Shown one piece after another: positions 19,309 through 31,095 of a stretch of DNA of 64,000 bases. Location: NCBI GenBank assembly GCA_001632435.1, contig KV424031.1, forward strand, positions 39,641-103,640, given 5' to 3'. Source of the DNA: Calocera cornea HHB12733. Its lineage: Eukaryota; Basidiomycota; Dacrymycetes; Dacrymycetales; Dacrymycetaceae. Position 1 is the first letter of the stretch. The number at the start of each line of letters is the position of its first letter. A model generated the notes under the pieces. It saw only the letters and a list, made by a program, of their open reading frames with translations, did not search any database and was not told the DNA's origin. The position numbers were made by a program, and so were the translations under genes.

Positions 19309-21887
19309 ATGTTTGTCGCGAGAACGTACCCGTGAAGTGCTATCACGAGGAACCGCATCCTTGAACGCGCTCCCTGCAGCGTCGAGAATCGGGTTGCAGT
19401 GCCGAGGATACCGACATTATCCGCCACGCCTATCCCCATCTCCCTCTGATCCTACTGCTCCACAAAATCCCAGTGCCAAGCAAGCACCGGGGCCAGAGAT
19501 CTCCCCAGCAGTACTAACAAACCCTCCTCCAAAGCCTGCATCGAAGCAACTACCGACACGTGACGCGTACGAGCATGACCTGGGCGACACCGTGCAGCTC
19601 TCTCAGGCGGAGCAGAGGAAGTCGGATTGGAATATCATCAAGCAGCTGGCGGTGAACGTGTGGCCGAAAGGGGAGTGGGGCGTGAAGACGAGGGTTGTGA
19701 CTGCGTTCGCGCTGCTGATAGCTGGCAAGGTGCGTGTATGCGTGTCACTTTCGTCGCATAATATTGAAGCGATCATAGATTGCCAATGTGCAAGTGCCAT
19801 TCTTCTTCAAGGGAGTGGTTGATGCTCTCAACGTGGAAGTCACTGCAGACACGACCGTATGGGTGATTGCGGGCTCGGTGATAGCGGGATGTATGTCCCC
19901 GCTCTGCCATCACCGGAGCACACGCTGAATATTGCTGGCATAGATGGCCTCGCTCGAGTCATGTCGACCATATTCAGCGAATTGCGGAACGCGATATTCG
20001 CTAATGTTGCTCAGCGCGCAATCCGTCGAGTTGCGCGCGACACATTCGACCATCTACTCAATCTGGATCTGAAGTTCCACCTATCGCGTCAAACCGGAGG
20101 TCTAACGAGAGCTATCGACCGCGGGACGAAGTGCGCTATCGTACAGCATCAGTGCGATGGTATACTAACGCACGAGCAGAGGCATCACGTTCATGCTCAC
20201 TTCTTTGGTCTTTCATGTGGTCCCCACTGCCTTGGAGATCACCATGGTGTGCGGAATCCTGGTGAGCCTTGAGCATCCTCGGCATGCCGAAGGAAATTGA
20301 CCACGGATCAGACGTACAATTTCGGAGCAAACTACGCGATCGTGACAGCAGTGACGATGATCGCATATACCTGGTTCACTGTTCGAACAACAGCATGGAG
20401 AACACATTTCCGTCGCGAAGCCAACCAAGCCGACAACAAGGCTGCAACCACATCTGTTGACTCTCTCATCAACTATGAGGCGGTCAAGCATTTCAATAAT
20501 GAGAAGTATGAAGTAAACCAGTATGATCAATCTCTAGCAAAGTTCGAGGATGCATCGCTTAAGATCGCGACATCACTCGCCTATCTTAATTCGGGACAGA
20601 ACATCATATTCTCCACGGCGTTGACAATGATGATGTTCTTGGCCGCGCAGGGAATTCTCAATGGTACGTCCGCATCATCACCATTCGAATTAGCACTGAT
20701 CCCAAGTATCAGGGCACATGACTGTTGGTGATCTGGTCATGGTCAATCAGCTCGTCTTCCAGCTGTCCTTGCCGCTGAACTTCCTCGGAACCGTCTACCG
20801 AGAGTTGAGACAGAGCTTGCTGGACATGGAAGTTCTGTTCAATATTCGCAGCAATAACAAGCCCATTCAGGCAAGTCTGCCTTTAGTTACCCATGAATTC
20901 TGATAACACATGAGTCAACAGGATCGGCCTGGCGCCAAGCCCCTCATGCTCAGAGGTGGCGAGATCAAGTTTGATCATGTCGCTTTCGCTTACCACCCGG
21001 ATCGACCTATCTTCCGCGATGTATCGTTCACGATTCCGGCGGGGAAGAAGGTTGCTATTGTTGGACCGAGCGGGTCTGGCAAGTCTACGATCTTCCGACT
21101 ACTGTTCCGGTTCTATGAGCCCGACAAGGGCCGGATTCTCATCGATGACCAAGACATCCTCGCTATTCAAGGGGACAGCCTCAGACGCGCCATCGGTGTT
21201 GTACCACAAGACACACCACTCTTCCACAACGATGTGATGCACAATATCCGCTACGGTCGATTGAGTGCGACGGACGAGGAAGTTGTGGAGGCAGCTAAGA
21301 AGGCAAACGTGCATCAGACTATCGAGCGCATGGCGCAAAAGTACCACACGCAGGTCGGTGAACGTGGTTTGATGATCTCGGGAGGGGAGAAGCAGCGCTT
21401 GGCTGTGGCGAGGGTGCTGCTCAAAGATCCGCCTATCTTGTTCTTTGACGAAGCGGTGTGTTGCACCCTAGTCCGAGCCGCATATTTACTGATTGGCATT
21501 TACGTTAGACATCGGCCTTGGACAGCCAGACGGAAATGGAGCTAATGAGAAACATTAACTCCACGCTGCTGGACAAAAAGCGCACTAGCGTGTTCATCGC
21601 CCATCGATTACGTACGGTAGCCACCGCGGGTAAGTCAATTTGGCTGAGTGACCATGTGCTTGAGTTCACTCGCGTACACAGATCTGATCATCGTCCTCAA
21701 GGAGGGCTATGTGGTGGAGCAGGGAACGCATGACGAGCTCATGCGCTCCGGCGGTCTTTACTGCTCCATGTGGCACACGCAGGCGAATGATCCCACGGAG
21801 ACCGCTCCGATAGCAAAAGAGGAAGACGATGACGACGAGGTGAAGGTGCGCAAGGACGAGCGCGAGGAGGTTGCGTCACCCAAATAG
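19309..21887 (+). CDS. ATM1: Mitochondrial ABC half-transporter Atm1 (ABCB7-type)
   Basis: Nine exons: about 19313-19729, 19779-19890, 19944-20130, 20180-20261, 20312-20663, 20713-20870, 20922-21455, 21509-21629 and 21682-21887. An Arg-rich N-terminus suits a mitochondrial presequence. The membrane domain contains [34 protein letters not shown] and [20 protein letters not shown]. The nucleotide-binding domain has Walker [11 protein letters not shown]-loop [10 protein letters not shown], signature [13 protein letters not shown], Walker B ILFFDEATSALD and H-loop IAHRL. Atm1 exports a glutathione/sulfur compound from the matrix for cytosolic iron-sulfur assembly. The intron after exon 6 starts GCAAGT (GC-AG). 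The ATG at 19309 is out of frame with exon 1 unless a short 5' intron (about 19326-19386, ending GAG) is removed, giving [15 protein letters not shown]; the exact start is unsettled. Length about 700-720 aa fits the family. Confidence 0.93.
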
Positions 21888-23273
21888 GCCAATGCCCTAT
21901 TGGGAGCGGCGGTGCGCGGCTACTAATGGTGGGACGAAGAGCATAGACTGTTGTTGTAATGTGTACCAGTGATTCCAACCAATTCACTTCTCTGGATCTT
22001 CTCAACGTGATGATAACGGCGCACGCTCCGACAGGCTGATCGGGAGCCATGTGGTCGAACGCCGCCCCATTCCTTAAGCAACCTGCTCGCCTGTGCGACC
22101 TACCGTAATGTGATGAGCCGGAACGGCCCATGTTTGTCGAAGCCTCTCCAAAATACACAGTACTCGAGTAGCCAGTCCATTGCAGACTGATAGTCCGACC
22201 GAGCTCTCCGGTAATCATGATGATATGCGATATGGGCGCACGGGCAGCAGCCAAAAATAATCCTCCTAAACACCGTCCAGCTTGGGCGCGAAGAGTGCGC
22301 GCGCCCTCGCGCCGGTCGGTCGGCTTCTTTTCCGCTGCTGCGCCTCTTCCCGCAAGGCAAGTTGTTGCCGGCCAGCGGCGAGCGCATTGTACCCTGTACT
22401 TACTGTAGGGACACACGATTTCGACTATTCAATGAACAAGGAGACGAGGCCGGCTAGACAGTCTCGTTAAAGCGATGTCGCCGCCTTCGCTCGCCGCAAG
22501 TCGTGCTTCCGCTTGCTTTGATTGAGCCTTTACAGAAATGCGCGCTATTCGCCTCAGGTTCGAACGGCAAAACTACTGTACAGTCGCACCCCACCTCAAC
22601 TCTCGCCACTTCCCCTCGTATCTGTTCATCCATTGTCTGAAAATTTGCCACAAAGTCCGGCAGGACAATGAACGTGTATCCCAAACGATCAAAGGCGGCC
22701 CTGTCCGATTGTCCCAGAAGCCACGGCGCTGCGTGCGAAGTGTGCACGGCAGACTGACACAGCCGCATCAGATGTCGTCGGCCCATCAGACGTCTGCGAA
22801 TCCCTGGGCCACGTAGTGGTCCAGGTTTTTTGGGGGGGAGAAATTCGCTGCATTTTTCGCCAAATCCGGTAATTACGTCCGGGCTCACGTGTATGCTTCC
22901 GCTAGAGTATCCGTGCATCTGCGCGCAGTTGCCCGCCTCTTCATAGGTCCACTGCCCGCCCCCTCGTGCTCGCCCCGCCCGCCCCATAGTGTTAAATCAG
23001 CCACCCACCGCTGCCCGCCTCCTGCTGTAATGTACATAATGGGCTCCTTCGCATGGGCCGGCCTCCCCCCAGCCCTTCTCGGTACACTGCGCATGGATTC
23101 TACTCATGCAAGCCCGGGGCGTTACACTTTCGCGCCGGTCGATGCGCTCCAATTGCATCACATCTAGCTTCATAAACCAGCCATTTCACCCTTATGCGCA
23201 TGGCTGGTTGTACTCAGTGGAAAAGGAGATATAACGTTGGCTTTGTGCGCAGTGTTTCTCAACTCTCTCCCCG
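21888..23273. other. Intergenic region between ATM1 and the Helitron helicase gene
   Basis: No supported gene. From about 23089 the TGCGCA word of the downstream element starts (23089, 23195, 23246), so the 5' end of the Helitron is probably within or just before this stretch. I could not place its 5' TC terminus. Confidence 0.45.
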
Positions 23274-26200
23274 ATGCACGCTCACTATAGCGTTATAGAA
23301 AGCACTATTCGGTTTCAAGATGGGACTGTGGAGCCGCTGTCCGTACTCAACCTGCGATATTCGTTCGAATTCCTCGTCCGCACTACACACTTTGTCCCGG
23401 CTGCCGACGATCGGGTTTCTCTGCTCGCACCCCTTGTGCCTGTCTTGGAGTCGTTCGATTTCTTCAAGAAGCCCGACCTCTTGGACATTGCGCAGTGTGT
23501 TGGCTACGCGGTACCCGCTCGTGCGACTCGGAGTACGATGATCCCCTCGCTGATCGCCCATATCCATACGGCTGAAGACTTGCTGCTCATGTTCCTCTGG
23601 GTATTCAAAGGTCGACCCCCCCGCGATTATGAAGGTACATCTCGACGGCCCGCCGCTGATACTCTGCGCTCGGGTACTGTGCCTGCGAAGCGGCGTTCCG
23701 ATGACCATGCGCATCGTCCCTCCGATCGAAGCAACGAAGAATCGTTTCCTCCTCCCTACTCCGAAGATCTCGTGCGGACTATAATTTCCGAGTACACTGA
23801 TTCTGTCAGCACGGAAAATCTGCGTACTGTCGTCTGTGCATCTTGCGCAGAGGGTGTCCGTGCCGCCGCCAGTCGGTCCATGTGTGTGGAAGACGTCGAC
23901 TTTACTGTGTTGACGAACCCATTGCTTCCGTCGCATCTTCGGCCTATCGGGTATAACCTCTGCGCATATTCGAATGCAATCCTCGAGCCGGCTGGTTTAT
24001 CCAATGCAAACGAATGCGAGGGCAACGTCACACTATGCACACCTTGCCATAGTTATCTACGAGCAAACAAGAAACCAGCACTCGCTTTAGCCAACCAGTT
24101 CTACTATGCGCATGATCATGTGCCATCTGCCGTGCAAGACGCCTTCAATCATTCTACTTTCGTTGATCGTCGACTTGTGGCCCGTTGTTCCACCACAAAA
24201 ATCTGCTTTCGTTATTTCGATAACCCGGAAAGCCGTTTGTATCGAAACGGGTTCGATGGAATGCAACGTTATTCCCGCGGCAATGTCCTTGTTTTGCCCC
24301 AGGATACCGCCCGGCTGCACAACGTCTTGCCGCCTCCCATGGACGATGTGCGCGACAGTTTCGTGGCAATTTTTGCAGGCCATGAGCCTCCTACACCCGA
24401 GATGTTGCGCAGAGTTCAGCCTGTAAAGGCGAATGCAAATACTGTGCGGACAATTATCGCTTTTCTGCTGGAACGTAACAAGGCGTACACCTGTACCACG
24501 GAAGAGTTCCCAGATGGGCCAGCAACCTTCTCGGCCCGCAACTTCTCGACACTTTTCCCGGATGCTGAAGGACAATGCGCACAGTCTACTATCCTTCCCT
24601 GTGTCGAGGTCGGTCATGTCCAACTGCAAGACCCACAATCGGCTGTGGAGTCCGATATCAGTGACAGGAATGTCTTTCAAGATGCGATCATCGAGCCGAC
24701 CGACTTTTTTGTGGAAGCATCTGGTTACACGACGGCATCTTCGTCTACAGCGTCGTATGACGCTATGAAGGCCGATGCCCTTGCGCATTGTCTCGATCGT
24801 CGTGGAACATTTTTGGTTTCTACCAGTGGTACTCGTCCTGTACAAGACTTTCGCAATGAGTACCTGTTGACCTGGATGTTTCCACACCTGGACCCGTTTG
24901 GGCTTGGTGGGTTCGATGACCCCAGAAGATCACCGCCGGTGTCAATGTCACGACAACTCGCTCATATGCTTCGACTCGCCGACCGACGATACCAACAGGA
25001 CCCGGCATTTGCATTCGTCTTTCACAACATCATTCAGAAAAGACAATCTCTGCGCGAAGTTCGCTTTTGCATCCCAGAGGGCCGTCATCAGCAAATCGTT
25101 GAGAATCTTCAAACTATCGACCCTGAAGTACTGGCAAACCTTGCGCATCGTCTGAAGGGCAATCCTTCGGCTCAGCCAAAGAGCCCAGAAGAAGTTATTG
25201 CCATGCGTGTACTGCGACATATACAAATGTTGCGCAAAGATGTGCCTGGTTCCGATGCGTATAAGCGGTGTCGGCGGAATGAAATCCGTTCATTGGTGTA
25301 CCGATATGGCTCCCCTGCATTCTTCATCACGATAACTCCCTGTGATGTGGATGGGTTGTTATGCGCATTGGCCATTGATGGTTACAAGAACGCTGAGCAA
25401 CTTCGACTTGGCACTACTCGTCAAACTCGCTTCCACAGAGCAATGCAGGTGGCCCATCATCCTGGCATCGCAGCCTCTGTCTTCCATGACACCATGCTTA
25501 GGTTCCGGGACATCATTTTGCGCATAGGAGATGGGCCTGGCCTATTTGGCGATTGTACTGCATGGTATGGCATGGTCGAAGCTCAAGGCAGAGGCACATT
25601 GCATTGTCATATGCTTGTATGGATTGATGGCAATCCGACACCGACCACTCTGCGCAAACGGCTGCAAGAAGACCATGGGTTCCAGGCACGAATGATTACT
25701 TGGCTGGAGTCGATTATTCAGACGGAATTGCCCGGCGATACCGAGGTTGTTGAAGAGCCGTGCGGCGCACTACCTATGCCCAAGCTCTCAAAAGAATCTA
25801 TCGACCCTCGTACTGCCGCATTTCCAGATTTGCGTCTCTGTGGTGTCGACTGGCATTCTGCTTTCAATGCGCATGTTAAAGCACTTGTGGAGCGAAACAA
25901 TTGGCATGAACATCGCGCAACGTGTTGGATTCACCTACGTGCTGGTGAAGAGCGTTCTGATGAGAAGTGTCGAATGCGCATGGATGGTACTACTCGCAAG
26001 ACGTCGGAAATCGATCCCCAAACAGGCGCCATCTTGTTACGACGTCTGCACCCTCGCATCAATGAGTACAACAACGTCATGATGTTCTTGTTGCAGTGCA
26101 ATATGGACATTCAATACCTTGGTTCTGGAGAGGCGTCACGCGCTGCGCTTTATTATATCACCGACTATATCACCAAATCAAGTCTGAAGGTGCATGCCGG

Positions 26201-29200
26201 CATGACAGCCCTTATATATGCACTTCAGAAGAATCGAGACAAATTTGCGCAGAGTCCCGAGCTGGGTCCCAATGTGCAGAGCAAGAGTCTCGTCAACAAA
26301 TTGCTGAACAGCATGATGGCCCGGCAGGAGGTGTCACACCAACAAGTGATGAGTTATTATGTTGGTGGTGGTGATTGCTACAAGTCCGACAAATTCGCCA
26401 AGCTGCACTGGGGTTTCTTTTCGTATCATGTCGCCAAGTGGGAGCAGTCAATGTCCAACAATGCGCAGAGTGACACGGATGCTGCCAGTTTGTCAAGTGA
26501 TGATGATGCGCAGAGTGACAGCGAAAATATGGAAGAAAATGATCTTCGGTGGTCGGTCAAACCAACACTGTCCTTGACAGTTGAAGAGGGTTCGGTCTCA
26601 GCAGGGAGCCAACTGTACGATTATATATTTCGACCAGCAGCTTCTCCTTTCACCGAATACTGCTTATACGACTTTGTTCGGTGGTGCGAGAAGGACATCA
26701 TTCCAGCAAAAGAACGATGCGCAGCGTCTCCATCTTCGTCCCAACTTTCTGCTGCATCAAGTGACTCAGATGAGTCCCCTGCACATCGCGGGCGGCCATG
26801 CCTTCCACGAGGGCACTTCATGCACGACCATCCACAACACTCTACGCACTGGTTGAGACAACGGTCAGGAGCTGTTGTTCCCGATATTTCTGGGCAGTCC
26901 ATACCTCGCCGTGAATCCGGGGGGGTTCGAAACGAAGCTTGGTGCAGAGCCATGCTCATATTGTTCCAACCATGGCGACAACTTGCAGATTTGTACAACG
27001 ATGCGCACAGTTGGCTGGACGCTTTCGATCATACTACTTTTGACTCGTTCCATATGTCCGTCATGGACAATATGGATGTGTTAAACGACTCGAAGGAGGC
27101 GAGGGACAGTGATTTACGGTCAAAGAAGCGTCGAACTCGCCTTGCGCGTCTTGCTGCAAATGCGGAAGCCTTTGAACAATTTCAAGACCTGCTCGGTGGT
27201 GACGATATTTTGGAGCAAGACGAACCTGCTTTGGGCGAGTTTGAAGGACAAGAAGACACACCAGCATTCCTCATGTCTCTGGACTCTGCGCAGAGATCTT
27301 TGAATGAAGGCCGTGTTCAATCTGCGCTTTCCCACCTTGCACACATTACCCAGATCGGTCGCATGCCAGATCATATGAGCATTGATGAAGACGATCGTTC
27401 CTCTATCAGGCAGCATGTCTACACAGATACTGCGCAATTGAAAGCACTTGCATCTGAACTACTACAATGGAAGAAGGATAAACGTGTACAGAAGACTGTG
27501 GTCGTTTCCCACAGACGGTCGGACCATCCGCCAGATACGAACATCGTTACTGCTGTCACCACGGAAAATAGGGCGGCATTTGTATTCAGACACTGCGCAG
27601 AGTTCCCAATCCCAGTCAATGATGTTGGCCTTGCCATGCAGCAAGTTATCACGGAACAAAGTCTGGCTTCTAATGCAGAACAACTCAGAGCTCTGCGCAT
27701 AGTGGCCAATCACCTTTCCGAAGCACACCATCAGCAACTACTATTGTACATTGGTGGTTGTGCGGGTACCGGAAAGAGCCATGTGATTCGCAGCATCGAG
27801 GCTTTATTCACTATTCTTGGTATCCGTGATTCCCTGCTTCTCAGCGCACCGACTGGAGCTGCTGCGGTTGTTATCGGCGGTTTTACCATCCATGCGCTTA
27901 CTCTCTTGCCTGCTATGCGCGGCAGAGCAGTAAATGACAAAGATCTGCAAGAAATATGGAACGGAGTTCGCTGGTTGGTGATCGACGAAATATCGATGGT
28001 TTCCGCCAATTTTTTGTATGAAGTCTCCCAGCGAATCTGTCGAGGAAAGCGGACGAGCGATGACCTACCCTTTGGTGGCATCAATGTCATCTTTACTGGT
28101 GACTTTGCGCAGCTGAAGCCCTTCAGTGCTGCTTCACTTTACAGTCATCACTTGGTCAAGCATATCATTGGTCGAACGGCAAACAGTGCGCATGGTCAGG
28201 AAGGTCTTGCCGGTGCATTGTACTGGCGGCAATTGTCGGATGCTGTTATGCTCACTGCGAATGTTCGACAAGCAAACGATCCCCGGTGGGCGAACCTTCT
28301 GAATCGGATACGTGTTGGGAAACCAAAGCTGAACGATGCGCATTGTGAGAATGATTTTTCTCAACCAGATCATTGCACATTGAGTACTCGGTTGCTATCA
28401 AACATTGCCTCCCTATCTTCTCAGGATGCAATGGCTTTCCTCGATGCTCCCTTCATTGTTTGTACAAAGGATATCCGGGACGCCTTGAACCTCACTTTGG
28501 CTCGGCGGCACGCTGCTACCTTGCGCACTGCTTGCATCCTCTATTTCGCTCAAGATTCGCTTGTACACAACCCAATCACTGGATTTTTGCAAGAGACGCT
28601 CTGGTCATTGCCCATCAACAGGACCGACGATGCTCCACCTTTCATGCCAATGTTCGTGGGTATGAAGATTATGCTCACCGAAAATCTTGCTTTGTCCCGT
28701 GGGCTGGTGAATGGTACTACAGGTACCATAACTGGTGTACGATACAACACCGACTCAGATGGCCGTCGGTTTCCTACCGCGGTTTATATCCACATTCCAT
28801 CTTCGAACTCTGCGCAAAGTGGTTTACCTGCCCACAACATCTGTATTCAGCCGTCGACGAAGCGGTTCAAATATGACACAACAGACCACAATGGGCAACT
28901 TCGAGTATTCACCATCACCCGCACTTATCTCCCGCTTCTGCCGGCGTATTCGTATACCGACTATAAAAGTCAAGGCCGCTCTCTGGATCGTGCAGTTGTG
29001 GACTTGGATGGCTGTCGGAATATCCAGAGCGCATATGTCATGCTGTCTCGTGTCCGGCGGTTGGAAGGTCTTGCCATCCTTCGACCCTTCCCTTCCGCAC
29101 TATTGAGTACAAGCCCCCCAGATGATCTCACGAAGGAAGTGGCTCGACTGCTCGCCATTTCAAAGGATTCAGCCATTCGGTATCCGCCCTTTCCAGATGG

Positions 29201-29204
29201 CTAG
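23274..29204 (+). CDS. Helitron Rep/Pif1-family helicase (RepHel), 1976 aa, intact single exon
   Basis: The N-terminal third has Cys pairs (VCASCAEGV, then CEGNVTLCTPCHSYLRANKK), a Helitron zinc-finger-like region. The Helitron_like_N block contains FVFHNIIQKRQSLREVRFCI. The HUH endonuclease motif is GRGTLHCHMLVWIDG at residues about 770-785, and the tyrosine region is AALYYITDYITKSSLKVHAG at about 955-975. The C-terminal SF1B Pif1-type helicase has Walker A GGCAGTGKSHVIRS (about 1493-1506), motif Ia APTGAAAVVIGGFTIHAL, Walker B WLVIDEISMVSANFLYEV, motif III INVIFTGDFAQLKPF, ENLALSRGLVNGTTGTITGV, and motifs V/VI TDYKSQGRSLDRAVVDL and SAYVMLSRVRRLEGLAIL. It nicks and unwinds one strand for rolling-circle transposition. 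All catalytic motifs are present with no stop. The DNA motif TGCGCA occurs about 29 times inside, often forcing Ala-Gln-Ser or Met-Arg-Ile/Leu-Arg codons. Confidence 0.95.
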   Translation: MHAHYSVIESTIRFQDGTVEPLSVLNLRYSFEFLVRTTHFVPAADDRVSLLAPLVPVLESFDFFKKPDLLDIAQCVGYAVPARATRSTMIPSLIAHIHTAEDLLLMFLWVFKGRPPRDYEGTSRRPAADTLRSGTVPAKRRSDDHAHRPSDRSNEESFPPPYSEDLVRTIISEYTDSVSTENLRTVVCASCAEGVRAAASRSMCVEDVDFTVLTNPLLPSHLRPIGYNLCAYSNAILEPAGLSNANECEGNVTLCTPCHSYLRANKKPALALANQFYYAHDHVPSAVQDAFNHSTFVDRRLVARCSTTKICFRYFDNPESRLYRNGFDGMQRYSRGNVLVLPQDTARLHNVLPPPMDDVRDSFVAIFAGHEPPTPEMLRRVQPVKANANTVRTIIAFLLERNKAYTCTTEEFPDGPATFSARNFSTLFPDAEGQCAQSTILPCVEVGHVQLQDPQSAVESDISDRNVFQDAIIEPTDFFVEASGYTTASSSTASYDAMKADALAHCLDRRGTFLVSTSGTRPVQDFRNEYLLTWMFPHLDPFGLGGFDDPRRSPPVSMSRQLAHMLRLADRRYQQDPAFAFVFHNIIQKRQSLREVRFCIPEGRHQQIVENLQTIDPEVLANLAHRLKGNPSAQPKSPEEVIAMRVLRHIQMLRKDVPGSDAYKRCRRNEIRSLVYRYGSPAFFITITPCDVDGLLCALAIDGYKNAEQLRLGTTRQTRFHRAMQVAHHPGIAASVFHDTMLRFRDIILRIGDGPGLFGDCTAWYGMVEAQGRGTLHCHMLVWIDGNPTPTTLRKRLQEDHGFQARMITWLESIIQTELPGDTEVVEEPCGALPMPKLSKESIDPRTAAFPDLRLCGVDWHSAFNAHVKALVERNNWHEHRATCWIHLRAGEERSDEKCRMRMDGTTRKTSEIDPQTGAILLRRLHPRINEYNNVMMFLLQCNMDIQYLGSGEASRAALYYITDYITKSSLKVHAGMTALIYALQKNRDKFAQSPELGPNVQSKSLVNKLLNSMMARQEVSHQQVMSYYVGGGDCYKSDKFAKLHWGFFSYHVAKWEQSMSNNAQSDTDAASLSSDDDAQSDSENMEENDLRWSVKPTLSLTVEEGSVSAGSQLYDYIFRPAASPFTEYCLYDFVRWCEKDIIPAKERCAASPSSSQLSAASSDSDESPAHRGRPCLPRGHFMHDHPQHSTHWLRQRSGAVVPDISGQSIPRRESGGVRNEAWCRAMLILFQPWRQLADLYNDAHSWLDAFDHTTFDSFHMSVMDNMDVLNDSKEARDSDLRSKKRRTRLARLAANAEAFEQFQDLLGGDDILEQDEPALGEFEGQEDTPAFLMSLDSAQRSLNEGRVQSALSHLAHITQIGRMPDHMSIDEDDRSSIRQHVYTDTAQLKALASELLQWKKDKRVQKTVVVSHRRSDHPPDTNIVTAVTTENRAAFVFRHCAEFPIPVNDVGLAMQQVITEQSLASNAEQLRALRIVANHLSEAHHQQLLLYIGGCAGTGKSHVIRSIEALFTILGIRDSLLLSAPTGAAAVVIGGFTIHALTLLPAMRGRAVNDKDLQEIWNGVRWLVIDEISMVSANFLYEVSQRICRGKRTSDDLPFGGINVIFTGDFAQLKPFSAASLYSHHLVKHIIGRTANSAHGQEGLAGALYWRQLSDAVMLTANVRQANDPRWANLLNRIRVGKPKLNDAHCENDFSQPDHCTLSTRLLSNIASLSSQDAMAFLDAPFIVCTKDIRDALNLTLARRHAATLRTACILYFAQDSLVHNPITGFLQETLWSLPINRTDDAPPFMPMFVGMKIMLTENLALSRGLVNGTTGTITGVRYNTDSDGRRFPTAVYIHIPSSNSAQSGLPAHNICIQPSTKRFKYDTTDHNGQLRVFTITRTYLPLLPAYSYTDYKSQGRSLDRAVVDLDGCRNIQSAYVMLSRVRRLEGLAILRPFPSALLSTSPPDDLTKEVARLLAISKDSAIRYPPFPDG

Positions 29205-29742
29205 GTAGTAAACAATGCGCATCGTCTATGTAATACATGATGTCTTCTAAGTGGCTTTTCCTGTTCACCAGCCCCATGCTAGCCTCTATCCAATACCCTT
29301 GTACTCTCGTTGTTACAGTGCCCTCACAACTCTGCGCATTGACGGCCAACGCCATTGCAAGCCATTATTAGTATGTCACTCGCCCTGACAACGCCACCTC
29401 AGGTGTATCCGCCCCTATGTAACACGCCACCGCATGTCTTGCCCGCCCTTACCCCGCCATTTCAAATTAATGCGCCATAGCCTGCCATCCCAAGCCATCG
29501 CAACGCCTCCTTTTTGTCCATGCATTCTATGCGCATTGGTGAATCGCAATGGACAACATCTGCGCATTGTCAGCCTCTCTCAAGCCACTACAAGCCTCCA
29601 CTGTGCTTTTTCATGGATCTCTCGCCTGACTCTTCACTGGCAGCGTAGTGTATGGCTTGCACACGTTGATTCAAGCCACTTTCACTTGTTATAAGGACGC
29701 TCTCTTTGCGCATTGTCAACAACCATCTCTTACTACTCCACC
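29205..29742. other. Spacer inside the Helitron
   Basis: Non-coding stretch after the helicase with TGCGCA at about 29215, 29332, 29529, 29561 and 29707, four of them TGCGCATTG. It contains several near-copies of the word GCCATTGCAAGCC/GCCATCCCAAGCC, suggesting old short repeats. It presumably carries the promoter of the next gene. Confidence 0.5.
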
Positions 29743-30859
29743 ATGGTCGTTAAACGCAAGAACGAGGATGGGGAGGTGCAGTCAAAGAATAAACAGTACG
29801 CAATTATCCCGTCCAGCCTAAACTATACACTTATTTCATTTTAGGGCAAAGACAGCTTCTGATACTGTATCTACTCCTTCGACAATCAACGATGAAGAGG
29901 CACCCCATGGGGTCACTCACAGTACTATCGCAGGAGCGAATGCTCCAGATCAACAGTGCGCATAGCATAACTCCACTGCAATGAACATACTCTCATTCGT
30001 ACGCAGGTCGGACAGTGCGGTGGACAACTATGCGCAAATGTCTGACAAATGGCGTGCCAATAGCGAAGTAGCGAATGGGCGTGCCGAAGAGTACCCCTCC
30101 GTGAAGTTGGAAGGATTCGAACCACCTCTGTTGACAAGGCTCATGACTATGCGCAAATATAGTGACCGCACCCGTGGTTTCTATTATGTGACGACAATGC
30201 CAGAAACACTGCGCTTTGGTCATGATCAAGCGTTCGATATGAGCAATTTTGTAGTACGAGGTGATAATTACCCCGTACACATTTGGGTCATTGGTCGAAT
30301 CACGGCTCTCAACTTTGTCAAAGACGACGGGTCCTGGCCGGATCAAGTGTACATGAGTATCCACCCTCTAGTGAAGGATGACACCCGTGCAGCGACCCGT
30401 ATCACCAATCTCTATTCCCGTCCGCGCCAGTGTACGTAAATCACCCTTTATTCACGATTTGGACTGACTTTGCGCAGGGTCGGACTTGAATCCTTGGGGC
30501 ACCATAATTGCCAATCACTTCCAGAAGGTATACAATTCGGACAAGCCAGTAAGTCCTGTGCGCACAGTATATGGACTCTACTCATCAGACCATAGGCGAA
30601 AGAATTCACTTCCATCTACGATGCGAGGAAGGAAATGAAACCGAAGAAAGCTATGAAGCAGTTGCCTGCATCTACTTTGAAGAAAGGCGACCTCGTCTGC
30701 GCAGAGATGCGTGTGAAGAAACGATTCGATAAGAAAGATGACGATATTCCAAAGAAAGATCGTCCCCATACCATCAGCTTCCAGCTACAGTCCGTGTTTT
30801 ACCTCGAAGAGGGTGTGGAACCCACAGATGACGATAAGGATGTGTGCTATGACTTCTGA
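29743..30859 (+). CDS. Unrecognised Helitron-borne protein, 307 aa, five exons
   Basis: Exons 29743-29795, 29845-29955, 30007-30431, 30478-30548 and 30596-30859; phases fit. It starts MVVKRKNEDGEVQSKNKQ (basic, nuclear-type) and has a Ser/Thr-rich linker. The globular core has YYVTTMPETLRFGHDQAFDM, YPVHIWVIGRITALNFV and WPDQVYMSIHPLV. A helical link follows (NPWGTIIANHFQKVYNSDKP), then LKKGDLVCAEMRVKKRFDKK and HTISFQLQSVFYLEEGVEP. The beta-rich VHIWVIGRITAL and LVCAEMRVKKRF..FQLQSVF segments could form an OB-like or other single-strand-binding fold, but this is a guess. Proteins of this general kind are frequent as orphan, transposon-linked genes in Agaricomycetes. Two introns begin or end with TGCGCA. 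The function is unknown; its position suggests a transposition accessory role. Confidence 0.68.
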
Positions 30860-31095
30860 CCATGCGCATTGTTCTTCCCTTTTTATTGGCTCTCTATGCG
30901 CAAAGCTTTTTCTCCCGTAGTACGTAAACTGTACCCTACGACATATATATATATACCGCGTCCTTAAACGGCCATGCGCACGTGGGATCGTCATCGTGGC
31001 TGGCATTGAATTTGGTGCCGCTGGGTGAATCTTAAAAGCCCATGTCCACATAGCCTCCTTTCCCTTGCTCGCCCCCTTTCCTCCCAACGCCTTAC

